In this document: positions 19,273 through 29,197 of the stretch, piece after piece
Position numbering within the stretch: position 1 is the first letter of the stretch
Layout of the letters: each line of letters starts with the position of its first letter
Translations under genes and position numbers: made by a program
Notes under the pieces: model-generated
What the model was told of the DNA's origin: nothing
Database searches by the model: none
Seen by the model: only the letters and a program-made list of their open reading frames with translations
Assembly (NCBI RefSeq): GCF_008933155.1
Contig: NZ_WBVP01000001.1
Coordinates: 310,001 to 374,000 of the forward strand
Direction: 5' to 3'
DNA: 64,000 nt
Source: Aliivibrio finisterrensis
Lineage (GTDB): Bacteria; Pseudomonadota; Gammaproteobacteria; Enterobacterales; Vibrionaceae

Positions 19273-19302
19273 CCTTAATTTTTCAGGATCTAGTTTTATT
19301 AT

Positions 19303-19335
19303 AAGAACTGACTCTATTGTCGGTTCTTTTTTTAT
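19303..19335 (+). terminator. intrinsic terminator after hexR
   Basis: 10-bp stem AAGAACTGAC/GTCGGTTCTT (one G-T wobble) with a 6-nt loop followed by TTTTT. Confidence 0.85.
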
Positions 19336-19385
19336 AAATCTAATTAATTTCAGTCGTTTTTCTGTATACAAAAAAGCCAAAGTCA

Positions 19386-19422
19386 ATAGGTAGCACCTAT
19401 CAATTAAAGAGGTAAAACCATC
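19386..19422 (+). promoter_or_regulatory. OxyR-type binding site upstream of grxA
   Basis: The sequence matches the tetrameric OxyR pattern ATAG-N7-CTAT-N7-ATAG-N7-CTAT in spacing: ATAG at 19386, CTAT at 19397, AGAG at 19408, CATC at 19419. The preferred T and A inside each spacer are present. A candidate promoter follows at once (TTTACT at 19423-19428, 17-nt spacer, CATAGT at 19446-19451), the expected place for OxyR activation. grxA is an OxyR target in E. coli. Confidence 0.65.
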
Positions 19423-19507
19423 TTTACTTTGTTTAAATCAACAGGCATAGTGTACTTATTGATTGCGAGTATTACGCATACGTTACTAATTTTTTGGAGT
19501 TAACACT

Positions 19508-19771
19508 ATGTTTGTTGTTATTTTTGGTCGTCCTGGTTGCCCATTCTGTGTTCGTGCAAAAGAGCACGCTGATACACTAAAAGAAAAACGTGACGATTTT
19601 AACTATCGCTATGTTGATATTCACGCTGAAGGTATTTCTAAAGCAGATTTAGAAAAGACAGTAGGTAAACCGGTGGATACGGTTCCACAAATTTTTATCG
19701 ACCAAGAGCACATTGGTGGATGTACTGAATTTGAAGCATATGCAAAAGAAAAACTAGGTCTATTTGATTAA
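19508..19771 (+). CDS. grxA: Glutaredoxin 1
   Basis: 87 aa, the size of GrxA. The redox motif C11-P-F-C14 follows the first strand. The glutathione-binding VPQIFIDQEHIGG carries the cis-proline, and GGCTEF follows. It reduces disulfides such as those of ribonucleotide reductase and deactivates oxidised OxyR in enterobacteria. GGAG lies about 8 nt before the start. The upstream OxyR-type site fits redox-induced expression. Confidence 0.95.
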   Translation: MFVVIFGRPGCPFCVRAKEHADTLKEKRDDFNYRYVDIHAEGISKADLEKTVGKPVDTVPQIFIDQEHIGGCTEFEAYAKEKLGLFD

Positions 19772-19797
19772 TAGATAACCTAGCCGAATGAACTTTC

Positions 19798-19827
19798 AAT
19801 CACCGCTCTTTAGCGGTGATTTTTTTT
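19798..19827 (+). terminator. intrinsic terminator after grxA
   Basis: 10-bp perfect stem AATCACCGCT/AGCGGTGATT, 4-nt loop and T-run. Confidence 0.92.
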
Positions 19828-19916
19828 CATTTTCTTTATAAATATGGTTATACATTCGCCATTTTTAAGTTAGACTTGCATCACACTTTCTTCTTCAATA
19901 TTTCAGGCAAAATACA

Positions 19917-21599
19917 GTGAACATTGATGTTGCGACCTTGTTATCGCAAAACGATATCTTACTTTTATTCGTTGTTCTCGCACTCGGCTTATTTATCGCT
20001 AAAGTTAAAATCGGTAGCTTTCAATTAGGCAGTTCTATTGGTGTTCTTATCACCGCCCTCTTTATGGGAAGTCTTGGCTATACTTTTAGTGCAGACTCTC
20101 TCAATATCGGGTTCATGTTATTTATTTTTTGCGTAGGTATTGAAGCTGGGCCAAACTTCTTTGGTATCTTCCTACGTGATGGTAAACACTACCTATTATT
20201 AGTATTGGTTGTATTAACCTCTGCTGTCGGGCTCAGCTTTTTAACGGGTCATTACTTCGAACTGGATTACGGTCTTTCGACAGGTATGATGGCAGGAGCG
20301 CTTACCGCTACTCCAGTATTAGTGGGCGCTAAAGATGCGTTGAATTCTGGTTTAGCCTCGCTTCCTGAAGGCGTAGAGTTCAGTAAAGTAATTGATAACC
20401 TAAGCGTTGGTTATGCCTTTTCTTATTTAATTGGCTTAACTAGCTTAATTTTATTGGCTCGTTTACTGCCTCAATTGCAAAAGCAAAATCTACAAGACAG
20501 TGCAATGCAAATTGCTCAAGAACGAGGAATAGGCAGCGCTGGTCAACGAAAAGTTTATCTCCCTATTATTCGTGCTTACCGTGTTGGCCAAGAACTCATC
20601 GACTGGACAGATGGTAAAAACTTACGTGAGCTAGGCATTCACCGCCAAACAGGCTGTCACATTGAGCGCATTCGTCGTAATGGTATTCTTGCGAACCCAG
20701 ATGGCGATTATATTTTGCAGCAAAGTGACGAAATCGCTCTTGTTGGTTATCCAGACAGTCATGCCCGTCTTGATCCTAGTTTCAGAAACGGCAAAGAAGT
20801 ATTTGATCGCAACCTATTAGATTTGCGTATTGCTGAAGAAGAGATAGTGGTAAAAAATGACAATATTGCGGGCAAGCGCCTATCTGAATTAAATTTATCT
20901 GAATACGGTTGCTTCCTAAACCGAGTGGTTCGAGCGCAAATTGAAATGCCAATTGAGCATGATATCGTACTCGCAAAAGGAGACATCCTTCAGGTAAGTG
21001 GTGAGAAAAGTAAAGTTCACCATATTGCTGACAAAATTGGCTTTATCTCCATCCATAGCCAGGTATCAGATCTACTAGCGTTCTGTAGCTTTTTTATACT
21101 TGGGATCATGTTTGGTATGATCACAATGAGCTTTGGACAAGTGACCTTTGGGTTAGGTAATGCGGTTGGCTTATTGATCTCAGGGATCACTTTAGGCTTC
21201 TTACGAGCAAATCACCCCACCTTTGGTTATGTACCTCAAGGGGCACTAAACATGACCAAAAATCTCGGTTTACTCGTTTTCATGGTGGGTATTGGACTAA
21301 GTGCGGGTGGTAATATTATTGAATACTTCTCAGAAGATGGTCTTAAAGTATTAGCCGCGGCATTAATAGTCAGTGTTATTCCCGTAATTCTTGCCTACCT
21401 TGTTGGGGCTTATATCCTAAACATGAACCGCGCATTATTAATTGGTGCCATCATAGGTGCGCGAACTTGTGGACCTGCAATGGATGTTGTTAACGAGCAC
21501 GCTCGCAGTACCATTCCAGCGCTTGGCTATGCGGGTACTTATGCCATTGCGAATATTCTGATGACCGTTGCAGGTACCATCATGATATTGCTAGCATAA
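19917..21599 (+). CDS. ybjL: YbjL-type aspartate:alanine exchanger (AAE) family transporter
   Basis: 560 aa with a GTG start. Two hydrophobic halves of about five helices each flank a soluble centre (about 205-375) that contains two TrkA_C/RCK_C-like domains, for example [20 protein letters not shown] and [20 protein letters not shown]. Both halves carry the duplicated transporter motif, seen as [14 protein letters not shown] in the first and [17 protein letters not shown] in the second. This is the layout of YbjL/YidE/AspT proteins. The substrate is unknown. Next to grxA, as ybjL is near grxA in E. coli, which supports orthology. Confidence 0.88.
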   Translation: MNIDVATLLSQNDILLLFVVLALGLFIAKVKIGSFQLGSSIGVLITALFMGSLGYTFSADSLNIGFMLFIFCVGIEAGPNFFGIFLRDGKHYLLLVLVVLTSAVGLSFLTGHYFELDYGLSTGMMAGALTATPVLVGAKDALNSGLASLPEGVEFSKVIDNLSVGYAFSYLIGLTSLILLARLLPQLQKQNLQDSAMQIAQERGIGSAGQRKVYLPIIRAYRVGQELIDWTDGKNLRELGIHRQTGCHIERIRRNGILANPDGDYILQQSDEIALVGYPDSHARLDPSFRNGKEVFDRNLLDLRIAEEEIVVKNDNIAGKRLSELNLSEYGCFLNRVVRAQIEMPIEHDIVLAKGDILQVSGEKSKVHHIADKIGFISIHSQVSDLLAFCSFFILGIMFGMITMSFGQVTFGLGNAVGLLISGITLGFLRANHPTFGYVPQGALNMTKNLGLLVFMVGIGLSAGGNIIEYFSEDGLKVLAAALIVSVIPVILAYLVGAYILNMNRALLIGAIIGARTCGPAMDVVNEHARSTIPALGYAGTYAIANILMTVAGTIMILLA

Positions 21600-21636
21600 C
21601 GCTAATATATAAATTGCAATAAACGATAAGCAATAA

Positions 21637-21668
21637 AAAACCCAGAATGATTACTCACTCTGGGTTTT
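21637..21668. terminator. bidirectional terminator between ybjL and fabV
   Basis: Stem AAAACCCAGA-a-TGA/TCA-c-TCTGGGTTTT with one mismatch and a TTAC loop, with A and T runs on either side of convergent genes. Confidence 0.88.
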
Positions 21669-21700
21669 ATTTTGTCTGCTATTAACTAATTATTTAGACA

Positions 21701-22903
21701 TTAGATATCAGCAACATCAAACTCAACCATTGGGTTTACGTCAGCGTCGTAATCAACACCTTCAACACCAAAGCCGAACAGTTTTAAGAACTCTTCTTTA
21801 TACTCAACATAGTCTGTTAAGTCTTTTAGGTTCTCAGTCGTTACCTGTGGCCATAGCTCACGACAGTGCTTTTGAATGTCTTCACGAAGCTCCCAGTCAT
21901 CCAAACGTAGACGGTTTTGATCATCCACTTCTGGAGCAGAACCATCTTCTTTGTATAAACGTTGGCTAAACATACGTAAAATTTGCTCTTGGCAACCTTC
22001 ATGTACGCCTTCTTCACGCATCTTCTTAAATACCATTGCGATATAAAGAGGCATAACAGGGATCGCAGAACTTGCTTGAGTCACTACTGACTTAAGAACA
22101 GCAACGTTTGCCGTGCCACCTGTCGCTGAAAGTTTCTCGTTTAGCGCTGCCGCTGCACGATCTAGATCCATCTTCGCTTTACCTAGCGCGCCGTCCCAGT
22201 AGATAGGCCACGTTAACTCAGTACCGATGTAGCTATACGCAACTGTTTTACAACCATCAGCTAAAACACCCGCTTCAGATAATGCGCTCATCCACAGTTC
22301 CCAATCCTCGCCACCCATTACGGTAACTGTGTCTTGGATTTCTTGTTCTGTAGCAGGCTCAACTGATGCTTCAATGATCGCATCTTTATTGGTATCAACA
22401 GCCGTCGCTGTGTACGTCTCACCAATAGGTTTTAGTGAAGAACGAATAACTTCACCTGTTTCTGGCATTTTACGCACTGGAGAAGCCAGAGAGTAAACCA
22501 CCATATCAATCTGGCCCAAATCTTCTTTAATTAAGTCGATTGTTTTCTGTTTTGCTTCGTTAGAGAACGCATCGCCATTTAAACTCTTAGAGTATAGGCC
22601 TTCTTCTTTAGCAAACTTATCAAATGCCGCTGAGTTGTACCAACCTGCAGTACCTGGTTTCTTCTCAGTGGCTGCTTTCTCAAAGAAAACACCAATTGTT
22701 GATGCACCACCACCAAAAGCAGCTGTAATACGAGAAGAAAGACCATAGCCACTTGAAGAGCCAACAACTAAAACACGTTTAGGTGCGTTAGCAATTGGGC
22801 CTTGCGCTTTAGTTAGGGCAATTTGTTCTTTCACGTTTTGCTCACAACCAATTGGGTGAGTGGTTGTACAAATGAATCCACGAATTCTAGGTTTGATGAT
22901 CAT
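21701..22903 (-). CDS. fabV: Enoyl-[acyl-carrier-protein] reductase FabV
   Basis: NADH-dependent trans-2-enoyl-ACP reductase, the last step of each fatty-acid elongation cycle; the FabV type was first found in Vibrio cholerae and is much less sensitive to triclosan than FabI. 400 aa from ATG 22903, supported by AAGGAAAG upstream; TTG two codons earlier is unlikely. With this start the residues fall at published FabV positions: Tyr53 in SSSGYG (NADH site), and Tyr235 and Lys244 of the Y-x8-K catalytic motif in [10 protein letters not shown]. Monocistronic, convergent with ybjL. Confidence 0.96.
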   Translation of the reverse strand: MIIKPRIRGFICTTTHPIGCEQNVKEQIALTKAQGPIANAPKRVLVVGSSSGYGLSSRITAAFGGGASTIGVFFEKAATEKKPGTAGWYNSAAFDKFAKEEGLYSKSLNGDAFSNEAKQKTIDLIKEDLGQIDMVVYSLASPVRKMPETGEVIRSSLKPIGETYTATAVDTNKDAIIEASVEPATEQEIQDTVTVMGGEDWELWMSALSEAGVLADGCKTVAYSYIGTELTWPIYWDGALGKAKMDLDRAAAALNEKLSATGGTANVAVLKSVVTQASSAIPVMPLYIAMVFKKMREEGVHEGCQEQILRMFSQRLYKEDGSAPEVDDQNRLRLDDWELREDIQKHCRELWPQVTTENLKDLTDYVEYKEEFLKLFGFGVEGVDYDADVNPMVEFDVADI

Positions 22904-22924
22904 GTTCAACTTTCCTTTTAATAA

Positions 22925-23161
22925 TTACCTTCTAGGATAAAAGGTTCTTATCCAGTTCGCATCCGATTTATGACAATTTTCGTCAAAATAGTGAGTGGTT
23001 GGATGTGTGCCGCCAATTTTAGAGAAAAAAATGGAAGTATCTTCACTTTTTCTCTCTATTTGAATTTTATTTTGAACTTTCTCAATAAGTGAGAGTCTGA
23101 ATTTATGTTCATAATTCCACTGCTTTTTCTTGATTAATTCAAGTAACCCACTATCTGCCAT
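22925..23161 (-). CDS. possible 78-aa basic protein upstream of fabV
   Basis: The frame from ATG 23161 (MADSGLLELIKKKQWNYE) to 22925 encodes a lysine-rich protein with CHKSDANWIRTFYPRR at its end. It has plausible composition but no recognisable domain and no good ribosome-binding site. A longer frame to TTG 23221 exists but runs through the hairpin at 23145-23190. It may instead be part of the fabV leader. Low confidence as a gene. Confidence 0.3.
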   Translation of the reverse strand: MADSGLLELIKKKQWNYEHKFRLSLIEKVQNKIQIERKSEDTSIFFSKIGGTHPTTHYFDENCHKSDANWIRTFYPRR

Positions 23162-23190
23162 TTTGGCGCTTATCGATAGTGGGTTTTTCT
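23145..23190 (+). terminator. terminator-like hairpin on the plus strand upstream of fabV
   Basis: 11-bp stem AACCCACTATC/GATAGTGGGTT with an inner GCC/GGC stem, followed by TTTCTTT on the plus strand. No annotated plus-strand gene ends here, so it may mark an unlisted RNA in 22930-23190. The stem also overlaps the start of the minus-strand 78-aa frame. Confidence 0.5.
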
Positions 23191-23410
23191 TTATTAGAAA
23201 GATTAAAATCTCGCTATTCAAAAAATAAATGAAAAAAACGAATTTTTTTTGAACTAAACAAATTATCGTAAGTCTGAATTAGTATCCGTTGATAATAGAT
23301 AACTGAAATTTAGCAGGCCGCCAAATTTTATCTTATCAACTATAGCTTTTTCATAATTCCTTATATTCCTTTTTGCCCATTCAATTTTTTGTTTGGGCTT
23401 TTTTTTGTTT

Positions 23411-23585
23411 ATACCAATCACAGTAAGTAAGTGACCAGAAATAGCGAAGGAAAAAGGCTTGAGAACAAGGCGGCACTTTTCAATAAATAGTTTTGATAAG
23501 TAGTTATTCTACAATCAAAAATCCCAACGAAGTTATCGAGCGTTTTAACTAGCTAGGATGTTCAGTTATTTACTATGATTGGTAT
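23411..23585. repeat. MITE-like dispersed repeat, related element (copy 3)
   Basis: 175 nt bounded by 20-nt terminal inverted repeats that match at 18 of 20 positions (ATACCAATCACAGTAAGTAA against ATACCAATCATAGTAAATAA). It shares the ATACCAATC ends and an internal block (GCGaAGGAAAAA...CAAGGC) with the elements at 12401 and 50641, but is otherwise diverged. Non-coding. It fills much of the 432-nt gap between the fabV upstream region and nhaA; the remainder is AT-rich with no gene seen. Confidence 0.8.
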
Positions 23586-23602
23586 TATGTTCTAGATAAA
23601 AA

Positions 23603-23627
23603 AACACCCCGCATTATGCGAGGTGTT
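23603..23627 (-). terminator. intrinsic terminator after nhaA
   Basis: Stem AACACC-c-CGCA/TGCG-a-GGTGTT with T-rich sequence on the minus strand, about 27 nt after the nhaA stop. Confidence 0.75.
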
Positions 23628-23653
23628 CTTATTTTTAAACGTTAATTCTGCTT

Positions 23654-24805
23654 TTATGCTTTGGCTTTTTTAGGCAGTGAAACACTTAATAAAATATAAC
23701 CAATCACTGCTGCTAAAGTAGAACCCATTAAGATACCTAAACGTGCTAACTTATCAAACTCAGGGTATGCGCTACCAAATGCAAGCGATGAGATGAAGAT
23801 TGACATAGTAAAACCAATACCACATAGCACCGATACCGCGAATATATGTATCATATTTACGCCAGTTGGTAGTTTCGCTACACCTGATTTAACCGCAATA
23901 TAACTGAAGCTAAAGATACCAAGTGGCTTACCAATAAGCAGACCAAATGCAACACCCAATGGTAACGTTGTGCTTAGGCTGTCAAGTGATACACCTTCTA
24001 ATGAAATACCAGCATTGGCAAAAGCAAATATTGGCAAAATCAAGAATGCCACATAAGGATGAAGTGCATGTTCCATATGTTTCAATGGAGAACGCTCACC
24101 TTTATTGCCTTTCAGTGGGATAGCAAAACCAAGTACCACACCCGCTAACGTCGCATGAACACCTGATTGAAGTACGCTTACCCATAAGATAAAACCAACC
24201 AATAAGTACCAACGAATTTTAGACACATGTTTCGCATTAAGTAAGAACAGGACCCCTGTCATAACAAAACCGATAACCAATGCAAGTACTGAAAGATCAC
24301 TGGTGTAGAAGAAAGCAATAATAACAACAACGCCAAGGTCATCGATGATCGCAAGAGCAAGTAAGAACACCTTTAAGCTCACAGGAACACGGTTACCAAG
24401 CAGTGCCATAATACCTAAAGCAAAAGCAATGTCCGTTGCAGCAGGAATAGCCCAACCAGATAACGCTTCAGGATCACCGATATTAAAAGCTACGTAAACA
24501 AGCGCAGGAGCAAGCATGCCACCAACCGCGGCAATCGCAGGGAATATTGCTGTTTCTTTTGACTTTAACGCACCTACAAGTAACTCACGCTTTACTTCTA
24601 AGCCAATCAAAAGGAAGAAAACAGCCATTAAGCCATCATTAATCCAATGTGATACAGACATACCACCAACGTAAGAATGTAAAAACGTATCGTACATTGG
24701 CGCTAAAGAAGAGTTAGCAATCATCATCGCAATCGCTGCTGCAATGACTAATAGAATCCCGCCGGCAGATTCTAGTTTGAAAAAATTCTTAATAACATCA
24801 CTCAT
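23654..24805 (-). CDS. nhaA: Na+/H+ antiporter NhaA
   Basis: 383 aa, about 12 helices. It exports Na+ (or Li+) in exchange for two H+ and matters for alkaline and saline stress. The transport aspartates are present: Asp155-Asp156 in [10 protein letters not shown] (equivalent to E. coli 163/164) and Asp125 in [29 protein letters not shown] is a family signature. AAGGAC precedes the start. Stands alone. The 165 nt upstream hold the promoter; no NhaR gene is adjacent. Confidence 0.95.
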   Translation of the reverse strand: MSDVIKNFFKLESAGGILLVIAAAIAMMIANSSLAPMYDTFLHSYVGGMSVSHWINDGLMAVFFLLIGLEVKRELLVGALKSKETAIFPAIAAVGGMLAPALVYVAFNIGDPEALSGWAIPAATDIAFALGIMALLGNRVPVSLKVFLLALAIIDDLGVVVIIAFFYTSDLSVLALVIGFVMTGVLFLLNAKHVSKIRWYLLVGFILWVSVLQSGVHATLAGVVLGFAIPLKGNKGERSPLKHMEHALHPYVAFLILPIFAFANAGISLEGVSLDSLSTTLPLGVAFGLLIGKPLGIFSFSYIAVKSGVAKLPTGVNMIHIFAVSVLCGIGFTMSIFISSLAFGSAYPEFDKLARLGILMGSTLAAVIGYILLSVSLPKKAKA

Positions 24806-24970
24806 AAGATGTCCTTTACTTATAAAAATTAGTTTTTGAAAAACGAAGAGAAAAGTCTACCCGTTGTTCTAGATCAAAAATAATCGCTTCTTCAGAGATA
24901 AAAGCTCGGAAAAACCGATGTGTTAGCTGTTATACTATGTTTTATTCGCAACGAAAATCTTTTTTTACAA

Positions 24971-26092
24971 TTAGTATCCCGTTAATTGCATAAATCCTGT
25001 AACTTGATGTGAACCAGTTGTTGTTATTGGGCCTTGCCAGTATGGAATAAGCGTATCAAGCCATTGCTCATTCCTCATCACTTGAGTTGTTAAATTAAGC
25101 CTGTATTCTGGAGCATTAATGATCCACTGAAGGGGTAATTTACGACCATTCTTAAGCTTACGTGCTGGTAATGTTTGTAAAGTAACGTCATCACCACTCA
25201 ACGAAACATAATCACCATTGTTGTAAAGCAGTGCACCATAGAGATAAGGAGCTTGTTCTTTATGACGATATTGCGCTACAAGAAGCTTGCTCTCTTGAGT
25301 AAGATTTAGAATAAACCAATCCCAACCTTGCTGATCCTCATCTAAAAAACCACTTGCCCATTCATGCTCTAAAATTGCTTTACCAGAAATGGTATAAGCT
25401 TTGTTATCTAAAGTAATGTTTCCACGTACGTTTACAAAGGGAAATATATATTCATGTGATGCAACTGGGATTAAGTCGTGTTTTTTTGAGTAACCACCAT
25501 TACCTAATGGGATTGGTTTACCATTAGCATTAATAGAAAGCTTTAATGAAAAGTGATCCGAATCAGCCGATAAAATCCCAGGGAATGGGTCCTGTCCTAA
25601 ACTGCGCCAATGCCAATTATCAATCCATACTCGATATGGACTTTGCGAAATTCCTGCTTGGCCAATCCCTCCCCTAGCTAAACGCTCATCAACCCACTTC
25701 CCATTTTTAGTGGTTATAATTACCTTTGCTACATACAGGCGAGGGTCTAACCAACCTTTGGTTTCTCGATCATCATTAGATACACGGAACATCGTCCATT
25801 GAATACCTAGACTATTGCCTTCTTGATCAACCGCATTGACTGTCATCATCCATTTTTCGTGCTGAAACGAAGTATGTTCCCCAAAATCTTTAGGAAAAGA
25901 TAAAGGGGCTCCCGGTAATACAGGATCAAAGAAAGCATAGCTAGACGGAGAGAAAATTGAATTGATTTCATTATCTCCGACTGTATCAACCTCTTTCCAA
26001 TTGATGTAATAAGCAAGAGCAGCCCCAACAATACACACACACATTAAGAGTGATATTGTAAGGCTAATTTTCTTAACATCCTTTTGTTCCAT
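24971..26092 (-). CDS. lipocalin-like (AttH/CrtC-type) exported protein
   Basis: 373 aa from ATG 26092, whose A overlaps the TGA of the upstream permease gene, so it is translated from the same mRNA. The N-terminal hydrophobic segment (ISLTISLLMCVCIVGAALAYYI) is a signal or anchor. The rest has the two-part beta fold of AttH and carotenoid 1,2-hydratase-like proteins: LSFPKDFGEHTSFQHEKWMM, FRVSNDD, HDLIPVASHEYIFP and ILEHEWASGFLDEDQQGWDW. True CrtC activity is improbable, since no carotenoid genes are nearby. With the ABC permease and ATPase it suggests export or handling of a lipophilic molecule, which is inference. Confidence 0.75.
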   Translation of the reverse strand: MEQKDVKKISLTISLLMCVCIVGAALAYYINWKEVDTVGDNEINSIFSPSSYAFFDPVLPGAPLSFPKDFGEHTSFQHEKWMMTVNAVDQEGNSLGIQWTMFRVSNDDRETKGWLDPRLYVAKVIITTKNGKWVDERLARGGIGQAGISQSPYRVWIDNWHWRSLGQDPFPGILSADSDHFSLKLSINANGKPIPLGNGGYSKKHDLIPVASHEYIFPFVNVRGNITLDNKAYTISGKAILEHEWASGFLDEDQQGWDWFILNLTQESKLLVAQYRHKEQAPYLYGALLYNNGDYVSLSGDDVTLQTLPARKLKNGRKLPLQWIINAPEYRLNLTTQVMRNEQWLDTLIPYWQGPITTTGSHQVTGFMQLTGY

Positions 26093-28545
26093 CACAGTGA
26101 CTCCCTTAATGAGATGATAGCTTGTCGCCTTGTCACCCTCCAAACCGTTGCTGCACCTGCAACCGTCAATGCCAATAGTGTCCATGCAAATGTCATTACG
26201 TATTCCATGGGGAAATAATTGATTTGCATTGTCCAACCAAACGCATATTTCATTACAATATCAATAAGCAATTGAGAAAGAATAATACCAAGCGGCAGTG
26301 CGATTAAAATAGTAAATAACCCAATGGTAAGGAGTTGCAAGCCACCTAATAAAATAAGTTCTTTACCCGACAAGCCTAAACAACGTAATAATGCAGTCTG
26401 TCGTTGACGTGAAACCTCACCGACTAAGGTCGCAAAAAACAGACCAAAAACAGCAATAACTAACGTTAAATTTCCAAGCGTTCCTGTCACAATAAAAGTA
26501 CGATCAAAGACCTTCATCGCCTTCACTTGGATATTATTATTATCATTAACTTGCTCAACCGGTAATCGGAATTGTTTTAACACTCGACCAATCAACTCTG
26601 TTCGTTTCTCAATATCGTTAAGCACAACACCAATCCCGGTCTTACCTTGCCCACCAAATACTTTTAACCAAGCACTATGAGAAAGTAATAACTGGTTATA
26701 TGGATTACCATAATCATAATAAACCCCAGATATTTGCCAGTTATCTCCCATAGGCGCAGGAAGATCTAAGTAATCCCCAGGCTTCATATCCCACTTTAAT
26801 GCCATGGATTCACTGATAAGCAAGCTACGACTGTGGTGAAGAGAATACCAAAACTCAGGGATAGCAACTTTCATCGTCAGTGCGTTTTTCTCACCAAGAG
26901 TTGGTCCTGAACTTAAAATTTCCAAATTTCCATATTCGGTTTGATAATCAATTTTCCATTGTCTCCATACGGATTCAACTTCCGGTTGCTTTTCTAACCA
27001 ATGACTAATACGGCTGGCAGATACTTTACTCGGCTCTATATAAATATCTGCTGCAAGGCGTTGTTCAAGCCAATTATTAGTCGTAGCCCTAAAACTACCC
27101 ACCATGGTCTCCACACCTATATTTGATGCTAATGCCAACATAAAGGCCATCGCTGCGACTCCACGGTAGCTTAAACTCGCCGCTGAATCAGAAAAAAACC
27201 AACGCGCTTTTGCAGAAGGTAGTCGATAAGATAGCCAGTCAAAAAACTTCCAAATAATGTATGGCGTTAATAAACCAACGCTGATCATTAAAAATCCGAT
27301 CAACATAAATCCATTTTCATGACTGTGAGGTAATAGATTGATCAAATAAGCCGCAACACAAAAGACACCCGCAATAATGGCTTGAACCTCAAACTCTTTA
27401 CCTGCAAATCTCGCCAACGATAAGCGAGCAGTCAATCGAATGGGCTCAATACTTAACAATCGATACAATGGCCAACCACAAGCCAGTACACAGCCAAGAA
27501 TGGCCATCCATAAACTTTGGTAGCTCCAATCCCAACTCCATGTAATAAGTAGATCTACATCAGCGTTATATAATGAGTACAAGCTATTAGATACGGTTGG
27601 CATCAATTCATTTGCTAATAGCAAACCAAAGAAATTACCACTTACCCAACCAATAATAACCCATAAAAAAACTTCGAGGCTCATGGCAATAATCAACTCT
27701 TTAGTTGATACTCCAATTTGTCGTAATGTGCCCACCAATGGCTGACGTTGAATAAAAGAGAGTGACATTGCCTGATAAAAAATAAATAGCCCGACCACAA
27801 AAGAGAGCATGCCCATTGCCAATAAGTTGATATGGAACGCATTAGTTAACGCGGTTAACCCTGACTCTTTATGTGTTTCAAGCTGCAAGCCTCTTGGCAG
27901 CATTCTCTCTAAACGTTCCTTTTTCTTATCTGACATCTCGCCACAAAGCAAAATATCAAAACCCGCTTTATGGCCTAACATTTTAGTTAAAGCGACATCA
28001 GAAAAAATTCGGGAACCAGACAAACGCTGCGCTTTATCAATAATAACAGGGCCAATATTAGATTGATTTTGCAGTTCGATGTAATCGCCATCATCCAAAC
28101 TAAAATAGGATGCTAAGGGCTGACTAATCAAGATCGGAAATGGAGGACGCATTAACGAGAGCATGTCATCGGTTTTGGCAAGGTTACTCGCAGATATCTG
28201 CATCAATGCAACTGGGTCAATCCCAACAACCGAAATATTTATATCGTCTTTAGTTTCTAAATGCTGCGTTTGTACGGGCATACACTGGGTATAACCAGCC
28301 CGACGTAAGTTAATATAAAACGCTTGAGGAATAGCGGTATTGTCTTGAATGGCACGAATACGATTAGGGAAAGGATTTGAAAATAATTTTTCCCCTTCGT
28401 TATAACTCATTTTAGCATGGTGATTAATGGCTAAAACACCAACCAGAAGTGAGACACCTAGAGTTAAGCCCAGCCATACTAAAAATATTTGTAATGGATG
28501 CCTGCGGTAATGTCCAAGAAGCGCTTTAGCTACCGGCAATAACAT
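26092..28545 (-). CDS. FtsX-type ABC transporter permease
   Basis: 817 aa with two FtsX repeats. Helix 1 is near residue 20, followed by a large extracytoplasmic domain, three helices (about 245-375), two central helices, a second extracytoplasmic domain and three C-terminal helices (about 690-805, ALLRCLGLSGKELILLGG). This is the MacB/LolC-like double-domain layout used to extrude lipophilic substrates or act mechanically on the envelope. It starts 20 nt inside the ATPase gene with GGAGG upstream, and its TGA overlaps the next ATG. The substrate is unknown. Confidence 0.88.
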   Translation of the reverse strand: MLLPVAKALLGHYRRHPLQIFLVWLGLTLGVSLLVGVLAINHHAKMSYNEGEKLFSNPFPNRIRAIQDNTAIPQAFYINLRRAGYTQCMPVQTQHLETKDDINISVVGIDPVALMQISASNLAKTDDMLSLMRPPFPILISQPLASYFSLDDGDYIELQNQSNIGPVIIDKAQRLSGSRIFSDVALTKMLGHKAGFDILLCGEMSDKKKERLERMLPRGLQLETHKESGLTALTNAFHINLLAMGMLSFVVGLFIFYQAMSLSFIQRQPLVGTLRQIGVSTKELIIAMSLEVFLWVIIGWVSGNFFGLLLANELMPTVSNSLYSLYNADVDLLITWSWDWSYQSLWMAILGCVLACGWPLYRLLSIEPIRLTARLSLARFAGKEFEVQAIIAGVFCVAAYLINLLPHSHENGFMLIGFLMISVGLLTPYIIWKFFDWLSYRLPSAKARWFFSDSAASLSYRGVAAMAFMLALASNIGVETMVGSFRATTNNWLEQRLAADIYIEPSKVSASRISHWLEKQPEVESVWRQWKIDYQTEYGNLEILSSGPTLGEKNALTMKVAIPEFWYSLHHSRSLLISESMALKWDMKPGDYLDLPAPMGDNWQISGVYYDYGNPYNQLLLSHSAWLKVFGGQGKTGIGVVLNDIEKRTELIGRVLKQFRLPVEQVNDNNNIQVKAMKVFDRTFIVTGTLGNLTLVIAVFGLFFATLVGEVSRQRQTALLRCLGLSGKELILLGGLQLLTIGLFTILIALPLGIILSQLLIDIVMKYAFGWTMQINYFPMEYVMTFAWTLLALTVAGAATVWRVTRRQAIISLRESL

Positions 28546-29197
28546 TCAGCAAGCCTCCCTGAAGTTTTACCAAGCCATCCATGTGATCAGCGACTTTCTC
28601 ACTGTGGGTCACCAACAATAAGGTACAATGTAGATCTCGAGATAAACGAGTTAATAAACGCATTACAGCTTCTGCATTTTTTTCATCTAAACTGCCTGTC
28701 GGTTCATCAGCCAACAACAACTTAGGTTCCATGTATAAGGCTCGAGCTATCGCTACACGTTGCTGCTGCCCTCCTGACACTTCTTCAGGGTAACGGCCCA
28801 ATAATGGCATAAGATCGAGAGCAGAAATAATTTGACGCCATAATGCATCATCATCTCGTAAGCCTTTTAATTGACGGCAAAAACGAATGTTATCAGCAAT
28901 GGTTAATGTAGGAAGAAGATTAAACTGTTGAAACACAAGGCCGATATTATTACGACGATAAGAAGTACGAGTGCCTTGTTTTGGGGAGTGCATAGCAAAA
29001 CCAGCGATATCAATTTCACCGCTGTCTACACTGTCTAACCCTGCGATAAGGTTTAAAAGCGTACTTTTTCCGGAGCCGCTTTCACCCATTAATGCTATTT
29101 GAGCGCCTTGTTCTATTGTTAATTCTGCCCCTTGAAGGATTGGATGAAACTCGCCACCATCCAAATATCCCTTATTCAAGTTTGTCAGTTTTAACAT
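28526..29197 (-). CDS. LolD/MacB-type ABC transporter ATPase
   Basis: 223 aa from ATG 29197, preceded by GAGGG; an in-frame TTG further upstream is unlikely. Walker A GESGSGKS (about residues 38-45), the Q-loop in VFQQFNLLPTLT, signature VSGGQQQRVAIARAL and Walker B LLLADEPTGSLD are all intact. It is the first gene of a three-gene operon with the FtsX permease and the lipocalin-like protein. It resembles LolD but is unlikely to be LolD itself, since lolC and lolE are absent. Confidence 0.9.
   Translation of the reverse strand: MLKLTNLNKGYLDGGEFHPILQGAELTIEQGAQIALMGESGSGKSTLLNLIAGLDSVDSGEIDIAGFAMHSPKQGTRTSYRRNNIGLVFQQFNLLPTLTIADNIRFCRQLKGLRDDDALWRQIISALDLMPLLGRYPEEVSGGQQQRVAIARALYMEPKLLLADEPTGSLDEKNAEAVMRLLTRLSRDLHCTLLLVTHSEKVADHMDGLVKLQGGLLNVIAGS

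Noticed and set aside
23160-23221. Extension of the small ORF upstream of fabV to a TTG at 23221
   Set aside because: The extra codons lie within the hairpin at 23145-23190 and its flank and have no ribosome-binding site.
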